64,000 nt of DNA from Gemmatimonas sp. (GTDB lineage: Bacteria; Gemmatimonadota; Gemmatimonadetes; Gemmatimonadales; Gemmatimonadaceae): NCBI RefSeq assembly GCF_031426495.1, contig NZ_JANPLK010000021.1, positions 67,889 through 131,888 of the forward strand, read 5' to 3'. Below, piece by piece: positions 49,883-59,900 of the stretch. A program made the position numbers and the translations under genes. Within the stretch, counting starts at the first letter, position 1, and every line of letters starts with the position of its first letter. The notes below the pieces were generated by a model that saw nothing but the letters and a program-made list of their open reading frames with translations, searched no databases and was not told where the DNA came from.

Positions 49883-51436
49883 GTGCAGATCCCACACGTT
49901 TTCCAGTGCCGTGACACCGTGCCCCAATTAGACCGCGTATTAGCACGCCTCGAATCAGGCGCCGCTAGTCAGATCATTCTCGAGGCCGACGCCCCTATCC
50001 GCTGTATCACCCCGAGCGGTCCGCAGGCGATCAGCCAGCAGGTGTTGTCGAGCAAGCAGGTGCTGGCGCTTGTGAGCGAAATGGCCGACGCGGACCACAA
50101 GGCGTCGGTGGCGACCGGTCGCGGCATCCGGTTTCTCTACACGTGGAGCGCCCAGCAATGGGTGGTGGAGCAAGACGGCCACTCGGTGCAGACGCGGCTG
50201 ACCGTTCGGAAGCACGTGGAGGAGGCAGCGGTCGAACCCGTGGCATCGGCCATCACGTCTGCATTGGAGAACGCACCCGAACTCCGTCGCTATCGTGCCT
50301 CTGATGCTCCCTTCGAGGATCCGGCCGACGGCTCACGCGACCGCGAGAGCTTTGAAACGCTGTTGCTCGAGCAGGTGCGTCGTGGGGCTGCCGACTTGCA
50401 CCTGCGCGTGGGCGAGCCGCCCATCCTGCGCCTAGGTGGCGACCTGATTCGCATCGAAGATCAGCCGATTCTCGACGACGCGTCGGTGGCGCGCATGGTG
50501 CGCTCGATCATGCCGGCCAAGAACAAGGCGGAGTTCGACGAGCACTGGGACACCGACTTCGCGCACGAGATCACCGGGGTGTCGCGGTTCCGCGTGAATG
50601 TGTTGCGCGATCGGAATGGCGTGGCCGCCGTGATCCGCACGATCGCCAGCACGACCGTCACCGTGGAGCAGATGGGCATCACCCCTGAAGTGCAGCAGCT
50701 GTGCGCGCTGACCAAGGGACTCGTACTCGTCACCGGCCCGACCGGTTCGGGCAAGTCGACGACGCTGTGCGCGCTGGTCGATCTGATCAATCGGTCGCGT
50801 CACGATCACATCATCACGATCGAAGATCCGATCGAGTTCGTGCACCAGAGCAAGAAGTGTCTGATCACGCAGCGACAGGTCGGCGTGCACACGCAGTCGT
50901 TCAAGAGCGCCTTGCGCGCTGCGCTGCGCGAAGACCCGGACATCATTCTGGTCGGTGAGCTGCGCGATCTGGAGACGATTGCCATTGCGCTGGAAACCGC
51001 CGAAACGGGTCATCTCGTGTTCGGTACGCTGCACACCTCCACGGCGGCGAGTACGATCAATCGCATCGTCGATCAGTTTCCGGCCGACCGACAGGATCAG
51101 ATCCGCGTGATGCTGGCCGAATCGCTCAAAGGCGTGGTATCGCAGACGCTGTGCAAGAAGATCGGCGGCGGACGCGTGGCCGCGCGCGAGATTCTGCTCG
51201 TGAACAAAGCCGTGAGCTCGATGATCCGTGAAGGCAAGACCGTGCAGATCAACAACATTATTCAGACCCAGAAGAAGCTCGGGATGGAGACGTTGAACGA
51301 CGCGCTGATGAACCTCGTCAAGAGCAAAACGGTCGAGGCCGAGGAGGCGTACGTGAAGTCGGCCGAAAAGAAGGACATGGCCTCAAAGCTGCGCGCGCTA
51401 GGCTACAACCTCGACGGCCTGGCCTCCGAGGAGTAG
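49883..51436 (+). CDS. PilT-like type IV pilus ATPase with N-terminal extension
   Basis: The protein has 517 residues from a GTG at 49883; another GTG at 49919 is equally plausible. Residues about 150-500 are a PilT/PilU core: ADLHLRVGEPPILRLGGDL, Walker A GPTGSGKSTTL, IEDPIEFVHQSKKCLITQRQVG, the Walker B region PDIILVGELRD, and TGHLVFGTLHTSTAASTINRI. The first 140 residues are an extra, weakly conserved domain that resembles a second, degenerate copy of the N-terminal PilT domain (LDRVLARLESGAASQIILEAD). It powers pilus retraction in motile cells. No other pilus genes are near. Confidence 0.88.
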   Translation: MQIPHVFQCRDTVPQLDRVLARLESGAASQIILEADAPIRCITPSGPQAISQQVLSSKQVLALVSEMADADHKASVATGRGIRFLYTWSAQQWVVEQDGHSVQTRLTVRKHVEEAAVEPVASAITSALENAPELRRYRASDAPFEDPADGSRDRESFETLLLEQVRRGAADLHLRVGEPPILRLGGDLIRIEDQPILDDASVARMVRSIMPAKNKAEFDEHWDTDFAHEITGVSRFRVNVLRDRNGVAAVIRTIASTTVTVEQMGITPEVQQLCALTKGLVLVTGPTGSGKSTTLCALVDLINRSRHDHIITIEDPIEFVHQSKKCLITQRQVGVHTQSFKSALRAALREDPDIILVGELRDLETIAIALETAETGHLVFGTLHTSTAASTINRIVDQFPADRQDQIRVMLAESLKGVVSQTLCKKIGGGRVAAREILLVNKAVSSMIREGKTVQINNIIQTQKKLGMETLNDALMNLVKSKTVEAEEAYVKSAEKKDMASKLRALGYNLDGLASEE

Positions 51437-51523
51437 GAACGGGCGTCACGGCTGTCAGGCGATTCACCACAGCGAGACACGGGAATAGCCGACAGCCGTC
51501 CGGAGGGGGCTCGATCATCCTTC

Positions 51524-52981
51524 ATGCCTATGACTACACAGGCATCCCTTCCGGTGATCATTCAAGGCGGCATGGGCGTCGGCGTATCGCGCTGGTTGCT
51601 TGCGCGCGAAGTCTCTCGCCTTGGACAGCTGGGCGTCGTGTCCGGCACCGCGCTCGACTCGCTGCTGGTGCGACGACTGCAGGACGGCGATACGGACGGC
51701 GAGATGCGCCGCGCGATCGACGCCTTTCCGATTCCCGAGGTTGGCGCGTCGGTATTGCGACGCTACTTCCTGCCCAACGGACGCGAGGGGCAGCCGTACA
51801 CGCTGCTCCCGCTGTACAAGCAGCACGTGAGCGTGGCCCGTCAACAGCTCACGATGCTCGCCAACTTCGTGGAAGTGTTTCTCGCCAAGAGCGGGCACGA
51901 TGGCGTGGTGGGTATCAACCTGCTCACGAAGCTGCAGCTGCCGAATCTCGCGTCCCTGTACGGTGCGATCCTGGCCGGTGTCGACTATGTGCTGATGGGT
52001 GCCGGTATCCCGCGTGAGATCCCACTCGCGCTCGATTTGCTGGCTGCGAACGCACCCGCCTCGCTTCGTTTCGACGTGGAGGGTATCGCCGCCGCCGATG
52101 CGCCGTTGCTCACGTTCGATCCGGTCGCCCACGGCGCCGACGCGACGTGGAGGCTCACGCGTCCCCGCTTCCTCGCCATTGTGGCCGCGAGTTCGCTGGC
52201 CGCCACCCTCGCCAGAAAGGCCTCGGGGCGCGTGGACGGCTTCGTGGTGGAAGGACCGACCGCTGGCGGCCACAACGCGCCCGCGCGCGGTGGCGGGGCG
52301 CTGTCGGCCACCGGCGAGCCGATTTACGGTGAGCGAGACGCCGTCGATCTGGCCAAGATGCGTGAACTCGGCCTTCCGTTCTGGCTCGCCGGCGGCACCG
52401 GTTCGCCGCAACAGCTGCAGCACGCGCTGACCGAGGGCGCCGCCGGCATTCAGGTCGGCACGCTGTTCGCCTACTGCGACGAGTCGGGCTTTGAAACCGA
52501 ACTCAAGGCGACGGTCCTCGAACATGCGCGCATGGGCGATCTCGCCATTCGCACGGACCCGCGCACCTCGCCCACCGGCTTCCCGTTCAAGGTCGTGTCG
52601 TGGCCCGGACATCCGGCGACGCTCGAACGCGAGCGTCGCTGTGACCTGGGTTACCTGCGCAACGCGTATCAGCGCGACGACGGGCGCATTGGCTATCGCT
52701 GCCCGGCCGAGCCGGAACAGGACTACGTGAACAAGGGTGGACTGCTGGCCGATACCATCGGACGGCAGTGCGTGTGCAACGGTCTGATTTCCGCCGTCGG
52801 GATGCCGCAGGCACTCCACACCAACGAATCCACCAACGAACCCACCAAGGACGAGGAACCGGCGTTGATCACCAGCGGCGACGAGTTGCTGCACATCGGC
52901 GCCTTCCTTGGGAGCCGCGCGTCATACACGGCGCGCGACGTGGTGGAATACCTCCAGTCGGGCGGCTACGCGTCGTCCTGA
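51524..52981 (+). CDS. nitronate monooxygenase-type FMN enzyme
   Basis: The protein has 485 residues. The TIM-barrel FMN fold of the 2-nitropropane dioxygenase family is clear: PVIIQGGMGVGVSRWLLA, GVDYVLMGAGIPREIP, GFVVEGPTAGGHNAPARGGG (catalytic His region and FMN phosphate), LPFWLAGGTGSPQQL and GAAGIQVGTLFAYCDESGF. It oxidises nitronates or related carbanions. A low-complexity Thr/Asn/Glu insert (HTNESTNEPTKDEEP, about 427-441) is unusual. Its 3' end overlaps a decayed minus-strand gene by 16 bp. Confidence 0.87.
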   Translation: MPMTTQASLPVIIQGGMGVGVSRWLLAREVSRLGQLGVVSGTALDSLLVRRLQDGDTDGEMRRAIDAFPIPEVGASVLRRYFLPNGREGQPYTLLPLYKQHVSVARQQLTMLANFVEVFLAKSGHDGVVGINLLTKLQLPNLASLYGAILAGVDYVLMGAGIPREIPLALDLLAANAPASLRFDVEGIAAADAPLLTFDPVAHGADATWRLTRPRFLAIVAASSLAATLARKASGRVDGFVVEGPTAGGHNAPARGGGALSATGEPIYGERDAVDLAKMRELGLPFWLAGGTGSPQQLQHALTEGAAGIQVGTLFAYCDESGFETELKATVLEHARMGDLAIRTDPRTSPTGFPFKVVSWPGHPATLERERRCDLGYLRNAYQRDDGRIGYRCPAEPEQDYVNKGGLLADTIGRQCVCNGLISAVGMPQALHTNESTNEPTKDEEPALITSGDELLHIGAFLGSRASYTARDVVEYLQSGGYASS

Positions 52982-53202
52982 GAGGCGGTCGCATCGGTGC
53001 CGCCCGTCAGCAACACGCGGGTATCGCACACAATGCGATCCGGCAACTCGTCGAGCGGGAAGTCGTTGCGGTCGGTGCCGAACGGCGTAACCAGCGCATC
53101 CCGCAGCACGAAATACTTCACGTACGCGCGGTACGAGAACGGAATCGGCGTGTTGCGAATGCGTTCACAGGCGCCGGTGATATCGGCGAAGGCGAGCAGC
53201 AC
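52966..53202 (-). pseudogene. decayed bestrophin-like fragment
   Basis: The 78-codon frame holds two separated pieces of the bestrophin/YneE chloride-channel C-terminus. TGACERIRNTPIPFSYRAYVK is the family hallmark, and then VTPFGTDRNDFPLDEL matches a motif that normally lies 40-50 residues further on, after a membrane helix. Here it follows after only about 8 residues, so an internal deletion has occurred. Upstream, the frame breaks up and the rest of the channel is absent. It is best read as a gene remnant between the nitronate monooxygenase and RidA genes. Confidence 0.65.
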
Positions 53203-53344
53203 GCGGCGGTGCCGACGCCGGCAGCTGCGCGGCGAGTCGGTGCGCGTCGAGTTGGTGCGCGAGACCGCAAAACTCGACGAGGACGACGATCCAGGTCTTG
53301 GCTACACACGTGATCATGCGCGAGGCATGGTGGTCACGCCGGTG

Positions 53345-53821
53345 TTACTTCGCGGCAGCGGCGCACTCCATCTCTACCCGCGCGCCGAACAGCAGCGTGG
53401 CCTGCACCGCGGTACGCGCCGGATAGTTGCCGTTGCTGAAGTAGCTGCGATACACCTCGTTCATGGCGGGCCACTCTTTGAGGTCGGCCAGAAACACGGT
53501 GCATTTCACCACGCGGTCCATGCCGACGCCGGCCGCGGCGAGCGTGCGCTTGACGTTCTCGAGCAGCTGACGCGTTTCCGGTTGAATGCCACCGGGCACC
53601 AGCGTACCGTCGGGCTTGGTACCGAGCGTGCCCGACACGAATAGGATATTGCCGACGCGCACCGCGGGCGAGAACGGGTTGGCCGGCGGTCCGTCGGGAT
53701 GAATGAACTGCGGCTCGGCGCTCGTGCGCACCGACTTGCGACAGGCGGACGCGAACGGCACCACGGCCATGAGGGCCAGCGACGTGATGTGTCGTATAGC
53801 CACGGGCAGAATAGACGTCAT
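53345..53821 (-). CDS. lipoprotein of the RidA/YjgF family
   Basis: The protein has 158 residues. An N-terminal hydrophobic stretch ending FASAC looks like a lipoprotein signal. The rest is a RidA domain: FSPAVRVGNILFVSG, VKCTVFLADLKEWPAMNEVY, NYPARTAVQ with the substrate-binding Arg, and VEMECAA with the Glu. Cytosolic RidA deaminates reactive enamines and imines; an exported form would need another substrate or role. Six distinct residues of the active site look kept. Confidence 0.85.
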   Translation of the reverse strand: MTSILPVAIRHITSLALMAVVPFASACRKSVRTSAEPQFIHPDGPPANPFSPAVRVGNILFVSGTLGTKPDGTLVPGGIQPETRQLLENVKRTLAAAGVGMDRVVKCTVFLADLKEWPAMNEVYRSYFSNGNYPARTAVQATLLFGARVEMECAAAAK

Positions 53822-53944
53822 CCGACATCTTCCCGCCGCTCACGCGGCGTGTCAAGTGTCCCGGCACATCAGCATCGCGAGACCCGTGACCATGGCATAG
53901 CATTGAGGCATCACTCCTCCCTCCATCACTGACCGAGTTATCCC

Positions 53945-54445
53945 ATGTACGCCTCGCTCGCGGCGTTTCACGCCTCCTGGAAGTACGAATCCGACAGCAC
54001 GCGGAAGCTGTTCGACGGTCTGACCGACGCCTCGCTGTTGCACGAGCTGTTCCCCGGTGGACGCACCGTCGGCCGTCTGGCCTGGCACATCGCCCAGTCG
54101 ATTCCCGAGATGCTGAACCGCACGGGCCTCGCGGTCAGCGGCGCCGGCGAGCATGACGCCGTGCCCGCGCACGCTGCGGAGATTGCCGCCGCCTATCGCA
54201 CCGCCGCCGCCTCACTGAGCGAACAGCTCTCCACGAAGTGGACCGACGCCACCTTGTCCGAAACCGACGACATGTACGGCGAAACCTGGCCGCGCGGTGT
54301 CACGCTCGATGTGCTGATCAAGCATCAGGCGCATCACCGCGGCCAGCTCACGATCGGCATGCGCCAAGCCGGACTGGTCATTCCCGGCATGTACGGGCCG
54401 GCGAAGGAAGAATGGAGCGCGATGGGAATGGCGGCGCCGGAGTGA
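53945..54445 (+). CDS. DinB-family protein
   Basis: The protein has 166 residues, a four-helix bundle of the DinB/DUF664 type. Metal-ligand histidines appear in VGRLAWHIAQSIPEML and in IKHQAHHRGQLTIGMRQAG, which is the hallmark H-x3-H. These proteins bind zinc or nickel and some are thiol-dependent S-transferases; the substrate is not predictable. It is divergent from RidA and followed by a large repeat. Confidence 0.87.
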   Translation: MYASLAAFHASWKYESDSTRKLFDGLTDASLLHELFPGGRTVGRLAWHIAQSIPEMLNRTGLAVSGAGEHDAVPAHAAEIAAAYRTAAASLSEQLSTKWTDATLSETDDMYGETWPRGVTLDVLIKHQAHHRGQLTIGMRQAGLVIPGMYGPAKEEWSAMGMAAPE

Positions 54446-54461
54446 GGTCGTAACTGCCAGG

Positions 54462-54676
54462 GGCGCTAAGAATCAACGGCGCTAAGAGTCAAAAGCGCTA
54501 AAAGTCAAAGGCGCTAAGAATCAACGGCGCGAAGAACCAACGGCGCGAAGAACCAACGGCGCGACGCATGGAACGCGAAAACGGCGAACCGCGCTCTGAG
54601 CGCTGGTTCGCCGTTTACTCTTAGCGCGGTTGATTGTTAGCGCTGCTCACTCTTAGCGCCGTTGATTCTTAGCGCC
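54462..54676. repeat. tandem GGCGCTAAGAATCAAC repeats folded into a palindrome
   Basis: About seven copies of a 15-18-bp unit (GGCGCTAAGAATCAAC and variants such as GGCGCGAAGAACCAAC) run from 54462 to about 54566. Inverted copies (GTTGATTCTTAGCGCC and variants) run from about 54612 to 54676. The centre has a second hairpin, GGCGAACC and GGTTCGCC. It lies between the convergent DinB and sugar-dehydrogenase genes, ending 10 bp from the latter stop. It may act as a terminator or be a mobile repeat. Confidence 0.85.
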
Positions 54677-54685
54677 TTTGGCGGT

Positions 54686-55846
54686 TTACCGCCGCGCTAC
54701 TGGTTCCATTCGCATCACGGCGCTTGGCTTCTGCTGCTGATCGTCGATGGAGAAGTAGATGAAGCCATCCGGTCCCTGTCGCACGTCGCGGATGCGTCCC
54801 TGGTTGCGCACGAGGTTGTCCTCGACGTTGAACACCTTGCCGTCGTACGTGAGACGCACGATGCGCTGGCCGGCGAGTCCGCCCACGAAGAAGCTGCCCT
54901 TCCACGCCGGGAACTTGTCGCCGGTGTAGATCATGAGGCTCGACGTTGCAATCGAGGGCACCCAGACGTTCTTCGCGTTCTCCATGCCGGCCTTCATCGT
55001 GCCAGCGTGAATCGCGACGCCAGGGCCGTAGTTCACACCGAAACCGACCACGGGCCACCCATAGTTGAGCCCCTTCTGGACCAGGTTGAGTTCATCGCCG
55101 CCCTGCGGGCCGTGCTCGGTGGCCCAGACGTCACCCGTGGTAGGGTGAATCGCGAGGCCCTGCGGATTGCGATGGCCATAACTCCAGATCTCCGGCTTCG
55201 CGCCGGCCTTGCCCACGAACGGATTGTCGGGCGGCACGCGGCCGTCGTCGAACAGGCGAATGACTTTGCCATGATGGTTCGACAGGTCCTGCGCCGGATG
55301 CTTCTCGAGATCACCACTGGGCGGCGCCTGACGCTCGCCAACAGTGATGAACATCATGCCGCTCTTGTCGAACGCGATGCGGGAGCCGAAGTGGCCCGGC
55401 GCACCCTTCGTGTCGGCCACGAAGATTTCCTTGGCGTCGACCAACGCGTTGTTCTCGAAGCGACCACGCACGACGGCTGTCGTGGCCGCCCCGCCACCCG
55501 TGGGCTTGGAGAAGCTGAGGTAGATCAGCTTATTGGTGGCGAAATTCGGATGCGCGACCACGTCGAGCAGTCCACCCTGACCGCGGTACACCACTTCCGG
55601 CACGCCGGTCACCGGCGTCGGCAGCAGCTTCCCGGCGCGGACGATGCGGAGACGGCCGGGACGCTCGGTCACAAGCATGTCGCCGCCGGGGAGGAACGCC
55701 ATCGACCACGGCTGCACGAGACCATCGGCCACGGTTACCAGACGGTAGTCGTGCGCCGACGACTTGTAAACGGGCGACTGCGCGATCGCGGGGACCGCGC
55801 ACAGCGCGCTCGCCGCAGCGGCGAGCAGGAACGTACGACGAACCAT
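54686..55846 (-). CDS. PQQ-type soluble sugar dehydrogenase
   Basis: The protein has 386 residues; ATG 55846 was chosen for its AGGAGA site and signal peptide (VPAIAQ). It is the aldose sugar dehydrogenase (YliI/Gdh-B) six-bladed propeller: VTVADGLVQPWSMAFLPGGD, VTERPGRLRIV, YRGQGGLLDVVAHPNF, YSYGHRNPQG-like SYGHRNPQGLAIHP (PQQ and catalytic His) and WATEHGPQGGDELNLV. Exported PQQ enzymes oxidise aldoses in the periplasm. No pqq synthesis genes are present in the window. Confidence 0.9.
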   Translation of the reverse strand: MVRRTFLLAAAASALCAVPAIAQSPVYKSSAHDYRLVTVADGLVQPWSMAFLPGGDMLVTERPGRLRIVRAGKLLPTPVTGVPEVVYRGQGGLLDVVAHPNFATNKLIYLSFSKPTGGGAATTAVVRGRFENNALVDAKEIFVADTKGAPGHFGSRIAFDKSGMMFITVGERQAPPSGDLEKHPAQDLSNHHGKVIRLFDDGRVPPDNPFVGKAGAKPEIWSYGHRNPQGLAIHPTTGDVWATEHGPQGGDELNLVQKGLNYGWPVVGFGVNYGPGVAIHAGTMKAGMENAKNVWVPSIATSSLMIYTGDKFPAWKGSFFVGGLAGQRIVRLTYDGKVFNVEDNLVRNQGRIRDVRQGPDGFIYFSIDDQQQKPSAVMRMEPVARR

Positions 55847-55887
55847 CCGGAAATCTCCTGGTAACGGAAAGGGGCAGCCTTGGTAAT

Positions 55888-56793
55888 TTAGCGCCCGGCG
55901 AAGCTCTGCAGCACCCGCACCGTATTCAGGTGCACCTGCACCGTGTCCCGCACGTCCCGGCCATACCCGCCGGACATGGTGGCACACACCGGCACCCCGA
56001 TCTCCCGGCACATATTCAGCACGAAGCCGTCGCGGCGGTACAGCCCCTCGAAGGTCAGCTTGAGGCGCCCCAGCTTGTCGCCTTCATGCGGATCGGCGCC
56101 GGCCAGATACACCACCAGGTCGGGGCGCGCGTCGCGCAGCACCGCGGGCAGATGCGTCTCGAGTTGCGTGAGATACTCCGCATCGCCGGTGCCGTCGTCG
56201 AGTTCGACATCGCGCGTGCCCGGCACCTTGTGGAACGGAAAGTTCTTGGCGCCGTGCATGCTGAACGTGTACACCTGCGCGTCGCCGGCAAAGCAGCCAT
56301 GCGTGCCGTTCCCCTGATGCACATCGAGATCGATGATGGCCACGCGACGGACACGCCCGTCGCGCTGCAGCCGGCGGATCGCCACCGCCACGTCGTTGAA
56401 GGTACAGAACCCTTCGCCGCGATCCGGGAACGCGTGGTGTGTACCGCCCGCCAGGTTCATCGCCACGCCGTGCCGCAACGCCGACTCGGCCGCCTCGCAC
56501 GTCCCCTGCACCACCCGGTACGCGCGCTCCACGAAACTCTCCGACCACGGCAACCCGATCCGCCGCTGCTCCGCCGCCGGCAGCGTGCCGTTGGTGATGT
56601 GATCCACGTACTCGCGTGTGTGCACCAGCAACAGATCGTCCACGCTAACCCGCTGCGGGTCGTGCAGCCGCTCGGGTGGCACGAGTCCCTCGCTCAGTAC
56701 GCCCTCCCGCAATAGCTGATACTTGGACATCGGAAACCGATGCCCGTCAGGGAGCTCGATGGCGTACTTGGATGACGACCAGAGGTGGAGCAT
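55888..56793 (-). CDS. histone-deacetylase-family amidohydrolase
   Basis: The protein has 301 residues. Class II-like HDAC fold: VHTREYVDHITNGTLP, NLAGGTHHAFPDRGEGFC with the catalytic His pair, AIIDLDVHQGNGT with zinc ligands Asp and His, and VVYLAGADPHEGDKLG with the third zinc Asp, then SGGYGRDV. Bacterial members deacetylate acetylated polyamines, acetoin-related compounds or proteins. It is transcribed in the same direction as the sugar dehydrogenase gene, with 41 bp between. Confidence 0.9.
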   Translation of the reverse strand: MLHLWSSSKYAIELPDGHRFPMSKYQLLREGVLSEGLVPPERLHDPQRVSVDDLLLVHTREYVDHITNGTLPAAEQRRIGLPWSESFVERAYRVVQGTCEAAESALRHGVAMNLAGGTHHAFPDRGEGFCTFNDVAVAIRRLQRDGRVRRVAIIDLDVHQGNGTHGCFAGDAQVYTFSMHGAKNFPFHKVPGTRDVELDDGTGDAEYLTQLETHLPAVLRDARPDLVVYLAGADPHEGDKLGRLKLTFEGLYRRDGFVLNMCREIGVPVCATMSGGYGRDVRDTVQVHLNTVRVLQSFAGR

Positions 56794-56823
56794 GCCTAAA
56801 CGCTAACGTCGGTACTTGGAAAA

Positions 56824-56902
56824 GATGACACAGGGCAAAAGAGAAAAAGAGAAAAAGAGTTTCTCCTTTTCTCCTCTTCTCTTTGCCTCTGTGTGATCAG
56901 TT
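56824..56902. terminator. inverted repeat related to the 24.2-kb element
   Basis: GATGACACAGGGCAAAAGAG at the left pairs imperfectly with CTCTTTGCCTCTGTGTGATC at the right, and AAAAGAGAAAAAGAG pairs with TTTCTCCTTTTCTCC. The right end shares CTCTGTGTGATCAGTT with the element at 24208-24284. It lies 28 bp past the stop of the minus-strand sortilin-like gene, a terminator position. Confidence 0.6.
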
Positions 56903-56929
56903 CAGCAGTCTATGGAAGCCATACGAAAC

Positions 56930-59900
56930 TCACCGACCCGCCTTCTCCAGCTCGGTCGCCATGCGCGTGTAGAAGCGGAGTTCCGACCGCTGATCCGACG
57001 TCGGCGCACCAGTGTAGCGCGCCACGGCGCCGTAGAGTCCCGAGATCCGCGCGCTCAACTCGCTCGACTGACGCTTGCCGTCGCGCGTGGCCGCATCCGT
57101 GCCGGTCTTGGCCCGCCACCGCTCGGCAACCGATGCATGCGACGTCGCCAAGGCCGCGATCTCGCGATGGAACGCCGTCCAGGCCGCCCGTTCGGCGCGC
57201 GACACCGCGATGCGCGGGTCATCCTTCACCACCACGCGCTGCTGTTGCGACTTGCCGCCGGAGGACAGCCGCACGGTGTACGTACCGGGCAACACCAGCG
57301 GCCCCGGCGTCGTCGCGCTCGGCCCTGCATCATCATCTTCACCACCGCCACTACGAATGGGCAACTCGGCGTAGCGCAGATTCCACACGATGCGGTTCAC
57401 GCCACGAACACTCGGCGGCTTGAGCGCTTGTACGGTGCGACCGGCGCTGTCGAGCACCGTGAGCTCCACCGCCGTTCCCGCGTCGCGCACCCAATAGTCG
57501 ATCAGCGCGCCATTGGCCGGGTTCTCGCCACGGAAGATCATGTCGCCTGTGTGCGGACGCAGATTCGTGGTGCGGATCTGCATGGCTGGCTGCATGCTGA
57601 ACAAATGCGCCGCGCTGGCGGCCACGGCCGGCGTGAGCTCCTGCAGCGCGTTGATCTGGTCGAGAATCCACAAGCCGCGCGCGTGCGACGCCAGAATCAG
57701 GGTGTTGTCGCGCGCCTGAATCGTGATGTCGTTGAACGGCATCGTCGGCATGTTGTTGCGCAGCGGCAGCCACTGTCCGCCCGCATCGGGCGAAATGAAC
57801 ACGCCGAACTCAGTGGCGACATAGAGCAGCTTCGGGTTGCGCGGATCCTCTCGGACCGTGCGCGTTACGCGATTGGCCGGCAGCCCCGCATCGATGCGAC
57901 GCCACGAGGTACCGAAGTCGGTGGTGACGTACACGTAGTTCGTGAAGTCGTTGCTGCGATGGTTGTCGACCACGACGTACGCCGTGCCCGCCGCATGACG
58001 TGACGCTTCCACGCCGGCGAACCACGAATCCTTGGGTAGTCCCGGAAAGCGGGTTTGCACATCGGTGAACGTGGCGCCGCCATCACGCGACACACGGAAA
58101 CGACCATCGTCGGTACCGACGTACAGCACACCCCTCATGCGCGGCGATTCGGCCAGCGCCGTGACACCCGGGAAATACGGCACGCCGTCGTCGAGCGACA
58201 GCGTGTTCTCACCCGGCAGGCGTCCCATAAGTGGCAGTCGCGAGCGATCCACGCCCGTACTCATATCACCGAGATCCTTCCAGGTGCGTCCGCTGTTCAC
58301 CGACTTGAACAGATGCTGCCCACCGGCGTACACCGTGGCCGTATCGTGCGGCGAGATGATGAACGGCGCATCCCAGTTGGCCGGATGCATCGCGTTGCCT
58401 AATACCTGTTCGGCGCCCCGCTTGCCCCATGTTTCCCAGTTACGACGACCGGCGATGTGTCCGGTGGAATCCCCGGGGCGGATGTCCTGCACTTCCCACG
58501 TCTTCGTGTCGTTGCGCTGCAACCCCAGGAACTGCGAGGCCGAGTACACCGTGCGCGGGTTGAGCGGATTCGGCGTCACGTGAAAGCCGTCGCCGCCGCA
58601 GAGGCGCGAGAAGTGATCGTTCAGCACGCCACTCGTGGTCCAGCTGGCGCTCGGTCCCATCCAGCAACCGTTGTCCTGCAAACCGCCGTACACGTTGAAC
58701 GGCACCGCGTTGTCGGTGGTCACACGATAGAACTGCGACAGGGGGAGCGAGGTGACGTACAGGAACTTGTTGCCGCGATCGTAGCTGATGCCGATGCCGC
58801 CGTCGTCGAGCTTCACCACGTGACGACTGTTGCTCGGATTCACCCACACGAAGCGGTCGTCGCCATGCGTGGTGGTGCGCGGGGCGGTGAACGTCTTGCC
58901 GCCGTTGTCGCTGAACGAATAGGCGTTCAGCATGTAGATGCGCTGATCATCATTCGGATCGATGATGACCTGACTGGCGTACATCGGGCGCGGATTCCAG
59001 TCGCTCATGAACGTCCACGTGGCGCCGGCGTCTTCACTGCGATACACGCCCGCCTTGCGCACGATGTACGCCGTGCTCGCGTTGTAGCGCGCGCCCTGCT
59101 CGATGCTGACGGTGAGGATTTTCGGATTCTTGCGATACACTCCAATGCCGATGCGGCCGTACTCGCCCTCGGGCAGGCCGTGTCCCGTGAGCTTGGTCCA
59201 CGTTATGCCGGCGTCGGTGCTCTTCCAGAGCGCGCTGCCGGGACCACCGCCGTCGAAGCCGTACGCGCTGCGACGACGCTGATACGTGGAGGCATAGAGC
59301 ACATTCGGGTCGTTCCAGTCCATTGCCACATCGGTGGCGCCCGTCTCGTCGTCCACGAACAGCGTGCGCGTCCAAGTGCGTCCGCCGTCGGTGGTGCGAT
59401 AGAGCCCGCGATCCCCGCCGGCGCCCCATACCGATCCCTGCGCCGCCACGTACGCGATGTTCGGATCGCGCGGGTGTAGTTGAATGCGTCCGATGTGCAT
59501 GCTGGTGGGCAGTCCCATGTTCTGCCACGAGACGCCGCCGTCGCTGCTCTTGTACACGCCGTCGCCCCAGCCCACGCTCTGGCGGCTGGCGCGCTCGCCG
59601 GTGCCCACCCAGATGATCTGTGGGTTGGGCTGAAACACGGCGACATCGCCAATCGAATGCACCGGCGCCTCGAAGGTCGAGCTCCACGTCACGCCGTTGT
59701 CGTTGGTGCGCCAGAGCCCGCCGGTGGCACCCGCCACGTACCAGGTGCTCGGGTTCGACTCGACGACATCCATGTCGACCACGCGGCCGCTCATGGACGC
59801 GGGACCGATATTCCGCAGGCGAAGGCCGCCGAGGTCAGCCGCAGATACCGACGTTGTCGGCTGGGCGTGCAGAGCGGCAGGGAGGGCCCACAGCAGGGCC

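Noticed and set aside
54462..54676. Possible CRISPR array at the GGCGCTAAGAATCAAC repeats
   Set aside because: Units are adjacent without 25-40-bp unique spacers, copies are degenerate and inverted copies follow; no cas genes are present.
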